Assembly (NCBI GenBank): GCA_018065025.1
Contig: JAGHUB010000217.1
Span: 1-16,666, forward strand
Length of the DNA stretch: 16,666 nt
Direction of reading: 5' to 3'
From: Candidatus Equihabitans merdae
GTDB taxonomy: Bacteria; Bacillota; Clostridia; Lachnospirales; Lachnospiraceae
A program made the position numbers and the translations under genes. The notes beneath the pieces were generated by a model. That model made no database searches and was not told the DNA's origin. It saw only the letters and a program-made list of their open reading frames with translations. Every line of letters begins with the position of its first letter. Position 1 is the first letter of the stretch. This document shows positions 1 through 7,542 of the stretch, one piece after another.

Positions 1-1452
1 TGTATCTCCCGTCAGCAGTGGTGGGGTCACCGTATCCCGGCTTATGATTGTACGGATTGCGGCAAGACCACCGTTTCCCGTGAACCGGTTAAGATTTGTC
101 CCCACTGCAACAGCGAACGTATCGAACAGGATCCGGATACTCTGGACACCTGGTTCAGCTCAGCCCTGTGGCCCTTCTCAACACTTGGCTGGCCCAAGAA
201 GACACCGGAACTGGATTACTTCTATCCCACAGACGTTCTGGTCACAGGTTATGACATCATCTTCTTCTGGGTTATCCGTATGGTATTCTCAGGTGTTGAA
301 CAGACAGGCAAGTGCCCCTTCCATCATGTTCTGATCCATGGTCTGGTCCGTGACGATCAGGGTCGTAAGATGAGTAAGTCTCTGGGCAACGGTATCGATC
401 CCCTGGAAGTTATCGACAAGTACGGTGCTGATGCTCTGCGTCTGACACTGGTAACAGGTAATGCTCCCGGTAATGACATGCGTTTCTATTGGTCACAGGT
501 TGAGGCTAGCAGAAACTTCGCTAATAAGATCTGGAATGCTTCCCGTTTCATCATGATGAATGAGCCGGAAGAAGGCATTAAGACACCTTCTATGGAAGAC
601 CTTAAGCCCGCTGATTGCTGGATGCTGTCCCGCATCAATACCGTTACACGTGAGATCACTGAAAACATGGACAAGTACGAGCTGGGTATCGCCGTCTCCA
701 AGATTCATGATTTCCTGTGGGATGAATTCTGTGACTGGTACATTGAAATCGTTAAGGCTCGTCTTGGCAACCGTGAAGCTGATCCGGTTTCTGCCGATGC
801 AGCTCTGTGGACACTGAAGAAGGTTCTGGCCGATGCTCTGAAACTTCTGCATCCCTACATGCCCTTCATCACAGAAGAAATCTACTGCACACTGCTTCCG
901 GAAGAAGAGACCATCATGACTTCTGCATGGCCGGTATATGATCCGGCTATGGATTTCCCGGAAGATGAAGCTCTGATCACACAGTACATCGAACTGATCC
1001 GTGGTATCAGAAACATCCGTACAAAGATGAATGTTCCGGCTTCTACAAAGTCTGACCTCTTCATCGTTGTTAACAGCGATAAAGCCGAAGCTGATTACAA
1101 CACCATCTGCACAACCCTGACAGCTATCATGAAGATGGCATTCGCCAAGGATATCAAGGTCCAGCGCGATAAGACAGGTATCAGCGAAGATGCTGTTTCT
1201 GTTGTTACATCCACAGCTACCGTCTTCATTCCGCTGGAAGAACTGGTTGACAAAGAAAAGGAAATCGCCAGACTTCAGGCTGAAAGCAAGAAGATGGATG
1301 GCGAAATCAAGCGTTGCGAAGGCATGCTGAACAATCCTAAGTTCGTCAGCAAGGCTCCGGAAGCTAAGGTTAACGCTGAGAAAGAAAAACTGGCTACATA
1401 CAAGGCCATGAAGGAAAAACTTGAAGAACAGCTTCGCGCCTACGGCGTATGA
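1..1452 (+). CDS. valS: Valyl-tRNA synthetase, C-terminal part (5' end outside window)
   Basis: Class I aminoacyl-tRNA synthetase that charges tRNA-Val in the cytoplasm. The reading frame is open from base 1, giving 483 residues of a protein usually near 880, so the N terminus with the HIGH motif lies to the left. Visible parts: the active-site stretch SRQQWWGHRIP at the very start; a zinc-ribbon-like CxxC...CxxC set (Cys17, 20, 33, 36 of the fragment) as in many Bacillota ValRS; DTWFSSALWP; the KMSKS loop at 367-381; an anticodon-binding helical domain; and a C-terminal charged coiled-coil arm (about 1234-1440) typical of ValRS rather than IleRS or LeuRS. The stop at 1450 lies inside the start of folC, so the two genes are translationally coupled. 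Identification is secure; only the partial length is unusual, and that comes from the window edge. Confidence 0.97.
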   Translation, partial: CISRQQWWGHRIPAYDCTDCGKTTVSREPVKICPHCNSERIEQDPDTLDTWFSSALWPFSTLGWPKKTPELDYFYPTDVLVTGYDIIFFWVIRMVFSGVEQTGKCPFHHVLIHGLVRDDQGRKMSKSLGNGIDPLEVIDKYGADALRLTLVTGNAPGNDMRFYWSQVEASRNFANKIWNASRFIMMNEPEEGIKTPSMEDLKPADCWMLSRINTVTREITENMDKYELGIAVSKIHDFLWDEFCDWYIEIVKARLGNREADPVSADAALWTLKKVLADALKLLHPYMPFITEEIYCTLLPEEETIMTSAWPVYDPAMDFPEDEALITQYIELIRGIRNIRTKMNVPASTKSDLFIVVNSDKAEADYNTICTTLTAIMKMAFAKDIKVQRDKTGISEDAVSVVTSTATVFIPLEELVDKEKEIARLQAESKKMDGEIKRCEGMLNNPKFVSKAPEAKVNAEKEKLATYKAMKEKLEEQLRAYGV

Positions 1453-2725
1453 TGACGCCTGCAAGGCAATTGATGACCTTACATTATTCGTTAAGAAACA
1501 CACGATAGACCACACCATAGAGTGCCTACGTCGCCTGGGTCACCCTGAGCGGCAGTTCCGCGTGATCCACGTGGCCGGTACCAATGGCAAAGGTTCTGTC
1601 TGTGCCTTTACGGAAAGCATTCTTCGAAGGGCCGGTTTAAAGACCGGCCTCTTCGTATCACCTCACCTGATCACCCTTCGGGAGCGCATCTGCATCAATG
1701 GCCAATGGGTTTCAGAAGAGGCATTTGTCCGGGCATTTCATAAGGTACGGACTATGGCTGACGGTCTTGTGGCAGACGGCTCAACATTTCCCGCTTACTT
1801 TGAATTCCTGTTCTTAATGGGCATGGTGATTTTTGCAGAAGAGGGGGTTCATACAGCAGTTCTGGAGACAGGACTGGGTGGAAGACTGGATGCCACCAGT
1901 TCGGTGGAAGAGCCTATGTTGAGTATCATTACGCCTATAGGATTGGATCACACTGCATTTCTGGGAGATACCATTCAGGCCATCGCCGGTGAGAAAGCCG
2001 GCATCTTGAAGCCAAATGTCCCTCTGCTATACGCTGATACCGATGCAAGAGCATCCGATGTGATAGAAAGTCGGGCCCGAGAGCTTGGCATTGTATATGA
2101 AGCTTTTGATCCAAAAGGGGTTCGGGTCAATAGCCTGGATGCCGCCGGCACCGGATTTTCCTGTGACGGTGAGGATTTTCACATTGCCATCCCTGCCCAT
2201 TATGAAGCAGAAAATGCCGGTCTTGTGATGGCAGCTATGTCTTTGCTTAGCCGCACTTATCCGGATGTGTACGGGAAAGACTTGCTGACACCTGCTGTGA
2301 TCAAGGAGGGGTTGGCCAAGGCTTACTGGCCGGGCCGTATGGAGCAGATTGCTCCCGGCATCTACGTGGATGGCGCTCACAACATGCATGGCATGAAAGC
2401 TTTTCTGCAGGCTGCCGGAAGTCTTACCAATGGACAGCCTTGCGACATCGTATTTGCCGTCATGGCAGACAAGGATGTCAAGGATATGATCGAGGCCATG
2501 TGTCGGGACTTGAATCTCAGGCATGTGTATCTCACATCGGTGGACAGCCATCGGGCAGCGGATCCTGCAGACCTTCAGAACATTTTCCTGGAAAATGGCG
2601 TGGAGGCCGCCACTTGTGTGGATGTGAAGACCGCTTTTGGGCAAGCTTGTGCCGCAAAAGATGAAAGCCTGCTTTTCTGTGTGGGCAGCCTCTATATGGT
2701 AGGCGAGGTTAAAACTTATATTTAG
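1421..2725 (+). CDS. folC: Dihydrofolate synthase / folylpolyglutamate synthase (TTG start)
   Basis: Mur-ligase-family enzyme that adds glutamate to dihydropteroate and to folates, retaining them in the cytosol. The 434 residues match the usual family length. Motifs: P-loop GTNGKGS (residues 53-59), SPHLITLRERI (80-90), LETGLGGRLDATS (148-160), ITPIGLDHT followed by GEKAGILK, and GAHN (318-321), which normally contacts the second substrate. The start is inferred. No ATG or GTG fits upstream of the conserved N-terminal stretch AYDDACKAID, whereas TTG at 1421 has AAGGAA five bases before it (1411-1416). This makes a 32-bp overlap with valS in another frame. valS-folC is a common Bacillota pair. 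A slightly different start within the valS end cannot be excluded. Confidence 0.93.
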   Translation: MKNSFAPTAYDDACKAIDDLTLFVKKHTIDHTIECLRRLGHPERQFRVIHVAGTNGKGSVCAFTESILRRAGLKTGLFVSPHLITLRERICINGQWVSEEAFVRAFHKVRTMADGLVADGSTFPAYFEFLFLMGMVIFAEEGVHTAVLETGLGGRLDATSSVEEPMLSIITPIGLDHTAFLGDTIQAIAGEKAGILKPNVPLLYADTDARASDVIESRARELGIVYEAFDPKGVRVNSLDAAGTGFSCDGEDFHIAIPAHYEAENAGLVMAAMSLLSRTYPDVYGKDLLTPAVIKEGLAKAYWPGRMEQIAPGIYVDGAHNMHGMKAFLQAAGSLTNGQPCDIVFAVMADKDVKDMIEAMCRDLNLRHVYLTSVDSHRAADPADLQNIFLENGVEAATCVDVKTAFGQACAAKDESLLFCVGSLYMVGEVKTYI

Positions 2726-2734
2726 GAGATCGAC

Positions 2735-2893
2735 ATGATCAATTACGAAGAGGAACTCAAGAAATTCAAGCCTTCTCTGGATGTAGACGACGCTGAAGGC
2801 GCCATTTATTCCAGAGATCTGACAGATGTTATTGATATTCTGAAAGAAATGATGAAAGAAACATCTGATAATGAAAGGAAGCAGAATACATGA
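2735..2893 (+). CDS. Small acidic protein of 52 residues, function unknown
   Basis: A complete small reading frame fills the gap between folC and the TPR gene. It has a good ribosome binding site (AGGAG at 2724-2728, six bases before ATG), and its TGA stop overlaps the next ATG in an ATGA arrangement, so translation is probably coupled on both sides. The product begins MINYEEELKKFKPSLDVDD and is rich in Asp, Glu and Lys. Residues about 28-44 (RDLTDVIDILKEMMKE) look like an amphipathic helix. There is no signal peptide, membrane span or cysteine. I do not recognise the family. Position, codon use and the coupled signals argue that it is a real gene, perhaps working with the membrane TPR protein that follows. 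Confidence 0.75.
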   Translation: MINYEEELKKFKPSLDVDDAEGAIYSRDLTDVIDILKEMMKETSDNERKQNT

Positions 2894-4395
2894 AATGTAT
2901 GAACTGCGGGGCTGAATTGACTGAGTCGGCCTATTGTCCCGAGTGCGGTACAGATGTGTCTGTGCAGAAACAGGCTATCGTCCTGTCCGGTTTGTATTAC
3001 AATCAGGGTCTTGAAAAAGCCCAGATTCGTGATTTGTCCGGTGCCATCGACCATCTGAAGCGCAGCCTCAAATTTAACAAGGTAAATATTCCGGCCCGAA
3101 ATCTTCTGGGGCTGGTTTATTTTGAGACCGGTGAAGTGGTAGCCGCTTTGTCTGAATGGGTTATATCCAAGAATATTCAGCCTGAGAACAACATCGCCTC
3201 CGGTTATATTGATATTCTGCAGAAGGATGCCAACCATCTGGATGTCATTAATCAGACCATCAAGAAGTACAATATGTCTCTTGAAAACTGTCTGAACGGC
3301 AACGAGGATGCAGCGGAGATCCAGCTTAAGAAGATTCTGGCACAGAATCCCAAGCTCATTAAGGGTTACCACCTTCTGTCACTTCTTCATATTAGAAAGG
3401 GTGAGTACGAAAGTGCCCGCGCCCTGCTGAAGAAAGCCGCTCTTATCGATAAGACCAATTCCACCACCTTACGTTTCCTGAAGGAAGTAGACGAGCAGAC
3501 CGGTAAGGTCACTTCTCTGGATCCCCGGGTTTCCTTCTGGAACAATCGTGAGAAGATGGATAAAAGGGAGATTCCTGAAGTAGGCGGTATGGAGTCTGAG
3601 GATCATACCCTCATTCAGCCCACCGGCTTATCCGATCGATTCGGCGGCTGGTCCATTCTCCAGATTCTGATGGGATTCCTGATTGGTGCAGCATTTATCT
3701 TTTTCCTGGTTATGCCGGCTCGTATCGAGAAGGTTAATCAGAAAGCCAACGACAGCATCGCTCAGTTCAGTGCCCAGATGGCAACACAGTCTGCTGAAGT
3801 TGACCAGATGCGAGAGAAGATCAAGGATTCAGAACGTACCGTTGCTTCTGCCCAGGAACAGATCGAGGCAGCTGATGCCATGTCTTTGGCTTACCAGAAA
3901 TTGATGTTGGCTATCAATGCTTTGAATGATGGCGCCTATACTGAGGCCGCTACTTACATCGCCGAAGTTGATGTATCCCAGCTTTCTGAAGAAGCCAAGG
4001 AAATCTACAACAAGATCTATTCACGTACCGGCACATCACTGGTGGCTCAGTATAAGGAAGCCGGTATCGCCGCTTTCAACGCACAGGATTATGCAACAGC
4101 TATTGCTCAGTTGGAGGCAGCCAGAAAGATCGACAGCACTGACTATGACGTTTTGAACTATCTGGGTCATTCCTATCGTCTCAGTGGTGACACCGTACAT
4201 GCTGATGAATGCTTCCAGCAGATCATCAACACTTATCCCAATACAACACGTGCTGAAAATGCAGCTCTGTACATGACTTCTGAACCGGATATGAGTGCTG
4301 CCGGCAATCAGACACCTACCCAGGATCCGGGTATGATGCCGGAAGCTGAACAGGCTGCTCCTGATGAAGTCGCTGCACCGGAGGAGATTGAATAA
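2890..4395 (+). CDS. Zinc-ribbon, TPR, single-pass membrane protein
   Basis: Protein of 501 residues with a mosaic layout. An N-terminal zinc ribbon has CxxC pairs (Cys3/Cys6 and Cys16/Cys19). TPR-like helical repeats follow at about 30-200. One hydrophobic span lies at about 253-276, followed by a basic turn (PARIEK). A predicted coiled coil covers about 280-340 and is rich in Gln, Glu and Ala. A second TPR block lies at about 340-455 (for example AAFNAQDYATAIAQLEAARK), and the acidic Pro/Glu/Ala-rich tail covers 466-501. There is no cleavable signal peptide, so the ribbon and first TPR block are probably cytoplasmic and the coiled coil and second TPR block outside (inference). TPR domains bind proteins, so a scaffold role at the envelope is plausible, in keeping with murB next door, but no specific function is recognised. 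The start overlaps the upstream stop (ATGA). Confidence 0.85.
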   Translation: MKCMNCGAELTESAYCPECGTDVSVQKQAIVLSGLYYNQGLEKAQIRDLSGAIDHLKRSLKFNKVNIPARNLLGLVYFETGEVVAALSEWVISKNIQPENNIASGYIDILQKDANHLDVINQTIKKYNMSLENCLNGNEDAAEIQLKKILAQNPKLIKGYHLLSLLHIRKGEYESARALLKKAALIDKTNSTTLRFLKEVDEQTGKVTSLDPRVSFWNNREKMDKREIPEVGGMESEDHTLIQPTGLSDRFGGWSILQILMGFLIGAAFIFFLVMPARIEKVNQKANDSIAQFSAQMATQSAEVDQMREKIKDSERTVASAQEQIEAADAMSLAYQKLMLAINALNDGAYTEAATYIAEVDVSQLSEEAKEIYNKIYSRTGTSLVAQYKEAGIAAFNAQDYATAIAQLEAARKIDSTDYDVLNYLGHSYRLSGDTVHADECFQQIINTYPNTTRAENAALYMTSEPDMSAAGNQTPTQDPGMMPEAEQAAPDEVAAPEEIE

Positions 4396-5313
4396 ATGGA
4401 AAATGCGGTTTTTGAAAGTAAACTGATTGAGATTCTGGGTCAGTCTCAGGTTCTCAAGAATGAACCCATGCGTCGTCATACTTCATTTCGAGTAGGCGGT
4501 GAGGCAGACTATTATGTTATGCCCAAGACAGAAGAGGCTATTGCCGATACCTTAGCTCTTTGCCGAGAAGCCGGCGTTAAGACCTATATCGTTGGTAATT
4601 GCACCAATCTTCTGATCTCAGACAAGGGTCTGCCCGGCCTGGTTATTGAAATTGGTAAAGCTATGAGCAGTATTAAAATAGAAGATACTGTTATCACAGC
4701 TCAGGCCGGTGCCTTGCTGGCTAACATGACCACAGAGGCTCTGGGGGCATCCCTTTCCGGTCTGGAGTTTGCATCCGGTATTCCGGGCACTCTGGGCGGC
4801 GCTATCTTCATGAATGCCGGTGCTTACGGCGGAGAAATGAAGGACGTTGTGGTTGAGGCTCGCGTTCTTATGGAAGACGGCACCATCAAGACCATGACCA
4901 ATGAAGAACTTGGCTTTGGTTACCGCACCAGCAGCATTGAGAAAAATGGCGGTGTGGTCCTGTCTGCCAAGCTTCGTCTGATCAAGTCAGACGCCAAAAT
5001 GATCATGGGCCTTATGACAGAGCTTCGCAAACAGCGTCGCAACAAACAGCCCCTGGATATGCCCTCTGCCGGCAGTGCTTTCAAGCGTCCGGAAGGTTAT
5101 TTTGCCGCTAAGCTGATCGATGATGCCGGTCTTCGCGGTCACATTTACGAAGGTGCCCAGGTATCAGAGAAACACGCAGGCTTCATTATTAATATGGGCT
5201 TTGCCAAGGCTTCTGATATTTACCATTTGATCTATGAAGTTCAGGACCTGGTTCGCAAGGATTCAGGTGTAACTCTGGAACCGGAAATCCGGATGATAGG
5301 TGAATTCGAATAA
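4396..5313 (+). CDS. murB: UDP-N-acetylenolpyruvoylglucosamine reductase
   Basis: FAD- and NADPH-dependent reductase that makes UDP-MurNAc, the second committed step of peptidoglycan precursor synthesis, in the cytosol. At 305 residues it is the shorter type II MurB. Motifs: RHTSFRVGGEADY near residue 28; the FAD-binding GNCTNLLISDKG (67-78; the second position is often Gly, here Cys); SGIPGTLGGA (127-136); FGYRTSS with the conserved Tyr-Arg (176-177); SAGSAFKRP (224-232) carrying the catalytic Ser227; and a C-terminal LEPEIRMIG with the proton-relay Glu. The ATG follows the upstream TAA directly, with GGAGG at 4380-4384 placed inside the end of the preceding gene. Identification is secure. 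Confidence 0.97.
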   Translation: MENAVFESKLIEILGQSQVLKNEPMRRHTSFRVGGEADYYVMPKTEEAIADTLALCREAGVKTYIVGNCTNLLISDKGLPGLVIEIGKAMSSIKIEDTVITAQAGALLANMTTEALGASLSGLEFASGIPGTLGGAIFMNAGAYGGEMKDVVVEARVLMEDGTIKTMTNEELGFGYRTSSIEKNGGVVLSAKLRLIKSDAKMIMGLMTELRKQRRNKQPLDMPSAGSAFKRPEGYFAAKLIDDAGLRGHIYEGAQVSEKHAGFIINMGFAKASDIYHLIYEVQDLVRKDSGVTLEPEIRMIGEFE

Positions 5314-6267
5314 ATGTCATTTACATCTGATGTAAGAAATGAATTATGCGAAGAGATTCCCAAGGCCAGACATTGCCTGGAAGCAGAGGCGTTGGCTATG
5401 CTTCAGGTGGCAGGTCGTCGATACGCTTTGGAAGACGGCCGAACAGCCATGGGGATTCGAACTGAAAGCATTGGCGTTGCCAGTAAGTTCTTTACAATAT
5501 TAAGTAAAGGGCTTAGAATAAACGAGGTGTATTTTCAGACTATAAATGGCACAGGACGAGACTATAACCAGGTGGCCATAGCTTCTGAGGCAGATGTGAA
5601 CCGATTGGGTCAGGTTGCTGCCGGGAAGCGGTACATCGATAAGGCATGCTGTAGGAGAGCATATCTTAGAGGCGTATTCTTGGTTGCCGGTGTGGTTACT
5701 GATCCGGAGAGGTGTTATCGCCTCGAGATCGTATGTCCTGATACCTATGCGGCCGAATCGGTATCAGAAGTGATGCGAAGCTTTTCGCTAAATGCTAAAA
5801 TAGCTCAGCGAAAGGGACTTCAGGTCGTCTATCTGCAGGATAGCGACAACATATCTGATATGCTGGGTCTTATGGGTGCCGGCGGTATGATGATGTCATT
5901 TGAGAATGCCCGCATTATGCGAGAGCGTAAGGGCACCATCAATCGACGGGTCAATTGTGAGGTTGCCAATTTAGGCAGAGCAGTCACAGCGGCCCGCAAG
6001 AAGATAGAAGACATTGAGTTTTTGCAAAACGAAGGGTATTTTTTAGAATTGCCCGGTGAGCTGAAACAGATCGCTGAAGCTCGACTGCAGTACCCGGAGA
6101 TGTCATTGGCTGACTTGGGTGGAATGTCTGATCCGCCTATCAGTAAGTCGGCAGTGAATCATCGAATGAGAAAGCTGTCTGAGATAGCCGAGAAGATACG
6201 CTCGGAAAGAAAGAGGGAGATACCGGAAGCGGAAGCTTCCAACGACGGAGGAATTACACAAGTATGA
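5314..6267 (+). CDS. whiA: WhiA-family DNA-binding regulator
   Basis: WhiA proteins have a degenerate LAGLIDADG homing-endonuclease-like fold joined to a C-terminal helix-turn-helix; in Bacillota they affect cell division and chromosome segregation. The 317-residue length is typical. The N terminus MSFTSDVRNELCEE matches the family. The middle holds CCRRAYLRGVFLVAGVV and MLGLMGAGGMMMSFENARIMR. The C terminus has the usual helix-turn-helix region, EARLQYPEMSLADLGG followed by ISKSAVNHRMRKL. The ATG directly follows the murB stop (TAAATG), with AGGTGA at 5298-5303 as ribosome binding site. In Bacillus and many clostridia rapZ and yvcK lie just before whiA; here murB takes that place. The last codons overlap the next gene (ATGA). 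Confidence 0.96.
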   Translation: MSFTSDVRNELCEEIPKARHCLEAEALAMLQVAGRRYALEDGRTAMGIRTESIGVASKFFTILSKGLRINEVYFQTINGTGRDYNQVAIASEADVNRLGQVAAGKRYIDKACCRRAYLRGVFLVAGVVTDPERCYRLEIVCPDTYAAESVSEVMRSFSLNAKIAQRKGLQVVYLQDSDNISDMLGLMGAGGMMMSFENARIMRERKGTINRRVNCEVANLGRAVTAARKKIEDIEFLQNEGYFLELPGELKQIAEARLQYPEMSLADLGGMSDPPISKSAVNHRMRKLSEIAEKIRSERKREIPEAEASNDGGITQV

Positions 6268-6521
6268 TTAGAACAGAGGTTACCATCAAGCTTAAATCCG
6301 GGATTAATGCCAGACCGGCCGCCATGTTGGTTCAGATCGCCAGTCAGTTTCGCAGCGATATTCACATCGAAACAGACAATAAGCGAATGAATGCAAAGAG
6401 CATCATGGGTATGATGGCCCTTGGTTTGGATGAAGGTGAGGTTGTCACCATCGCAACTGCCGGTGAAGATGAAGAAGAAGCCGCTGCTGCTATTGCAGGA
6501 TATCTGACCAACAGAGAATAA
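6264..6521 (+). CDS. crh: Crh-like HPr-family protein (Asn15, Ser46)
   Basis: HPr-fold protein of 85 residues. Ordinary HPr carries His15 in a (H)ARPA motif and passes phosphate from enzyme I to sugar permeases. Here the motif reads SGINARPAA with AAT (Asn) at codon 15 (6306-6308), so it cannot be a PTS phosphocarrier through that residue. Ser46 is kept in the standard context NAKSIMGMM, the site that HPr kinase phosphorylates. This combination defines Crh in Bacillus, where residue 15 is Gln and Crh-Ser-P acts as co-repressor with CcpA in catabolite repression. Position right after whiA, with an ATGA overlap, is also the Bacillus crh context. The crh name is by motif and synteny; a specialised HPr paralogue is the alternative. 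A true HPr gene must lie elsewhere if the organism has a PTS. Confidence 0.85.
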   Translation: MIRTEVTIKLKSGINARPAAMLVQIASQFRSDIHIETDNKRMNAKSIMGMMALGLDEGEVVTIATAGEDEEEAAAAIAGYLTNRE

Positions 6522-6555
6522 TAGTACGAGATCTGAAATCAAAGCAAAGTACAGT

Positions 6556-6586
6556 AAAACCGCTCCAGTAGGAGCGGTTTTTGTTA
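6556..6586 (+). terminator. Intrinsic terminator of the valS-crh run, probably bidirectional
   Basis: A perfect 11-bp stem (AAAACCGCTCC at 6556-6566, GGAGCGGTTTT at 6571-6581) has a 4-base AGTA loop and runs into TTTTTGTTATTT on the + strand. On the opposite strand the same stem is followed by TTTTACTGTACTTT. It lies between the convergent crh and deoR-type genes, so it can serve both. Confidence 0.92.
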
Positions 6587-6587
6587 T

Positions 6588-7349
6588 TTAGGCGCGATAG
6601 ATATTGACTTTTTCTTCAGATAAGGCTCGTTCCCAATCCGGCGTGAAGTCGAAATCAGAAATTATACCACCGTTCAGATCTTTCAGATCACACAGGTGCA
6701 TAAAAGAGGTTTTATTGAATTTAGAAGAGTCGGCGATGAGGAAAATCTCGTGAGCTTGATTCAGAACAGTCTGACGTACCATGGCAATATCTTCGTTAGA
6801 ATCGGTGATGCCGTGACTGAGTGAAACATATCGACAGGAGATGAAGGCTTTATCAACATAATAGTCGTTGAGGCCAAGGATGGTGCTGCGGCCGTTGAAA
6901 GCTTTGGTCCGAGGTGAATAGACCCCACCCAGACAGATCAGTCTGACGGAATCATGATCCTTTAACTGATCCACAACCATAAGAGAGTTGGTAAGAACTG
7001 TCACACGCATGTTTTTAATAGCACGGGCAACAAAACTGGCAGTTGTGGAAGCGTCCAGGAAGATGGTGTCACCATGGTGGATCAATGAGGCGCACACCTC
7101 AGCGATGGCTTCTTTTTTGTCGATGCTGACTGCTTCACGAAGGGCCAGGTCTACATCATTAATAGCACCTTCCTGAATAAAGGCTCCGCCATAGGTTCTG
7201 GTCAGGAAACCTTCATTTTCAAGTTGCTGCAGATCTCGTCGAATGGTTTCTTCGGTTACATCAAAGCGCTTGGCCAGGTCAGAGACGATGACGCTCTTCT
7301 TCTCCAGCAGGATGTCTTTGATCATAGCTTTTCTTGTTACGCCAAGCAT
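6588..7349 (-). CDS. DeoR-family transcriptional regulator, likely repressor of the BMC operon
   Basis: DeoR-family regulators bind operators through an N-terminal winged helix-turn-helix and sense a sugar phosphate or similar through a C-terminal isomerase-like domain. The 253 residues show both. The HTH covers about residues 20-41 (VSDLAKRFDVTEETIRRDL) and the signature TRTYGGA is at 50-56. The sensor domain contains LDASTTASFVA, TNSLMVV, VDKAFISC and ADSSKFNKTSF. Start ATG at 7349 (complement) has AAGGAGA five bases upstream. It is transcribed divergently from the aldolase gene, the usual arrangement of a local repressor, and shares a repeat-rich intergenic region with it. The natural ligand may be the aldolase substrate or DHAP (inference). 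It is not closely assignable to a named DeoR member. Confidence 0.93.
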   Translation of the reverse strand: MLGVTRKAMIKDILLEKKSVIVSDLAKRFDVTEETIRRDLQQLENEGFLTRTYGGAFIQEGAINDVDLALREAVSIDKKEAIAEVCASLIHHGDTIFLDASTTASFVARAIKNMRVTVLTNSLMVVDQLKDHDSVRLICLGGVYSPRTKAFNGRSTILGLNDYYVDKAFISCRYVSLSHGITDSNEDIAMVRQTVLNQAHEIFLIADSSKFNKTSFMHLCDLKDLNGGIISDFDFTPDWERALSEEKVNIYRA

Positions 7350-7388
7350 GTTATCTCCTTTACTGTTTGCGGATTATTGTGCATGATT

Positions 7389-7417
7389 ATTATAGCAGAT
7401 TGGTGGAGAAATATAAA
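7389..7417 (-). promoter_or_regulatory. Predicted promoter of the DeoR-family gene
   Basis: On the - strand, TATAAT (complement of 7389-7394) is preceded by TGC, making an extended -10. It lies 17 bases from a weak -35 TTTATA (complement of 7412-7417). The start point would fall about 35 bases before the ATG. The A/C-rich repeats begin just upstream of this -35, so the regulator may also control itself. Confidence 0.6.
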
Positions 7418-7422
7418 CCAAT

Positions 7423-7459
7423 AAAACCAACAAAACAAACACAAAACCAACAAAACAAA
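7423..7459. repeat. Two perfect 17-bp direct repeats at 20-bp period, candidate operator
   Basis: The stretch AAAACCAACAAAACAAA occurs at 7423-7439 and again at 7443-7459, offset by exactly 20 bp, about two helical turns, so both copies face the same side of DNA. They lie 30 bp upstream of the -35 of the aldolase promoter and next to the -35 of the divergent regulator gene. Spaced direct repeats between a DeoR-family gene and its target suggest binding sites for that regulator; binding itself is inference. Confidence 0.6.
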
Positions 7460-7489
7460 GGGAGATTCCGCCGGAAAACACAGAAAATA

Positions 7490-7517
7490 TTGACATTCCA
7501 AACAGAAATGCTATACT
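7490..7517 (+). promoter_or_regulatory. Predicted sigma-A promoter of the aldolase/BMC operon
   Basis: Consensus -35 TTGACA (7490-7495) is followed by a 16-bp spacer and -10 TATACT (7512-7517), with TG at 7509-7510 giving an extended -10. This is the strongest promoter-like sequence noticed in the window. Transcription should begin near 7524, leaving an untranslated leader of about 50 bases before the ATG at 7574. A promoter this strong needs repression, which fits the overlapping palindrome and flanking repeats. Confidence 0.82.
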
Positions 7518-7527
7518 TCGAGTATAG
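7511..7527. promoter_or_regulatory. Perfect palindrome over the -10, candidate operator
   Basis: CTATACT (7511-7517), spacer TCG, AGTATAG (7521-7527): a perfect 7-bp inverted repeat that covers the whole -10 and the likely start point. A protein bound here would block RNA polymerase. It does not resemble the A/C-rich repeats, so it may belong to a second regulator, or simply reflect a palindromic -10 region. Confidence 0.5.
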
Positions 7528-7542
7528 TTTATAACTGTTATT

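Noticed and set aside
493..1518. Long open frame of 341 codons on the - strand opposite valS
   Set aside because: The + strand is unmistakable ValRS with KMSKS and the C-terminal coiled coil; the antisense translation has no recognisable domain and is a codon-bias shadow.
2806..3372. 188-codon - strand frame opposite the small acidic gene and the TPR gene
   Set aside because: No ribosome binding site and no domain; the + strand has a zinc ribbon and TPR repeats with operon-like spacing.
6264..6521. Calling this gene ptsH (HPr phosphocarrier)
   Set aside because: The phosphorylatable His15 is replaced by Asn, so the PTS carrier function is not supported.
7466..7476. Short inverted repeat TTCCG-C-CGGAA upstream of the operon -35
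   Set aside because: Only five pairs and unlike the other repeats; not enough to call an operator, although its place just upstream of the promoter is noted.
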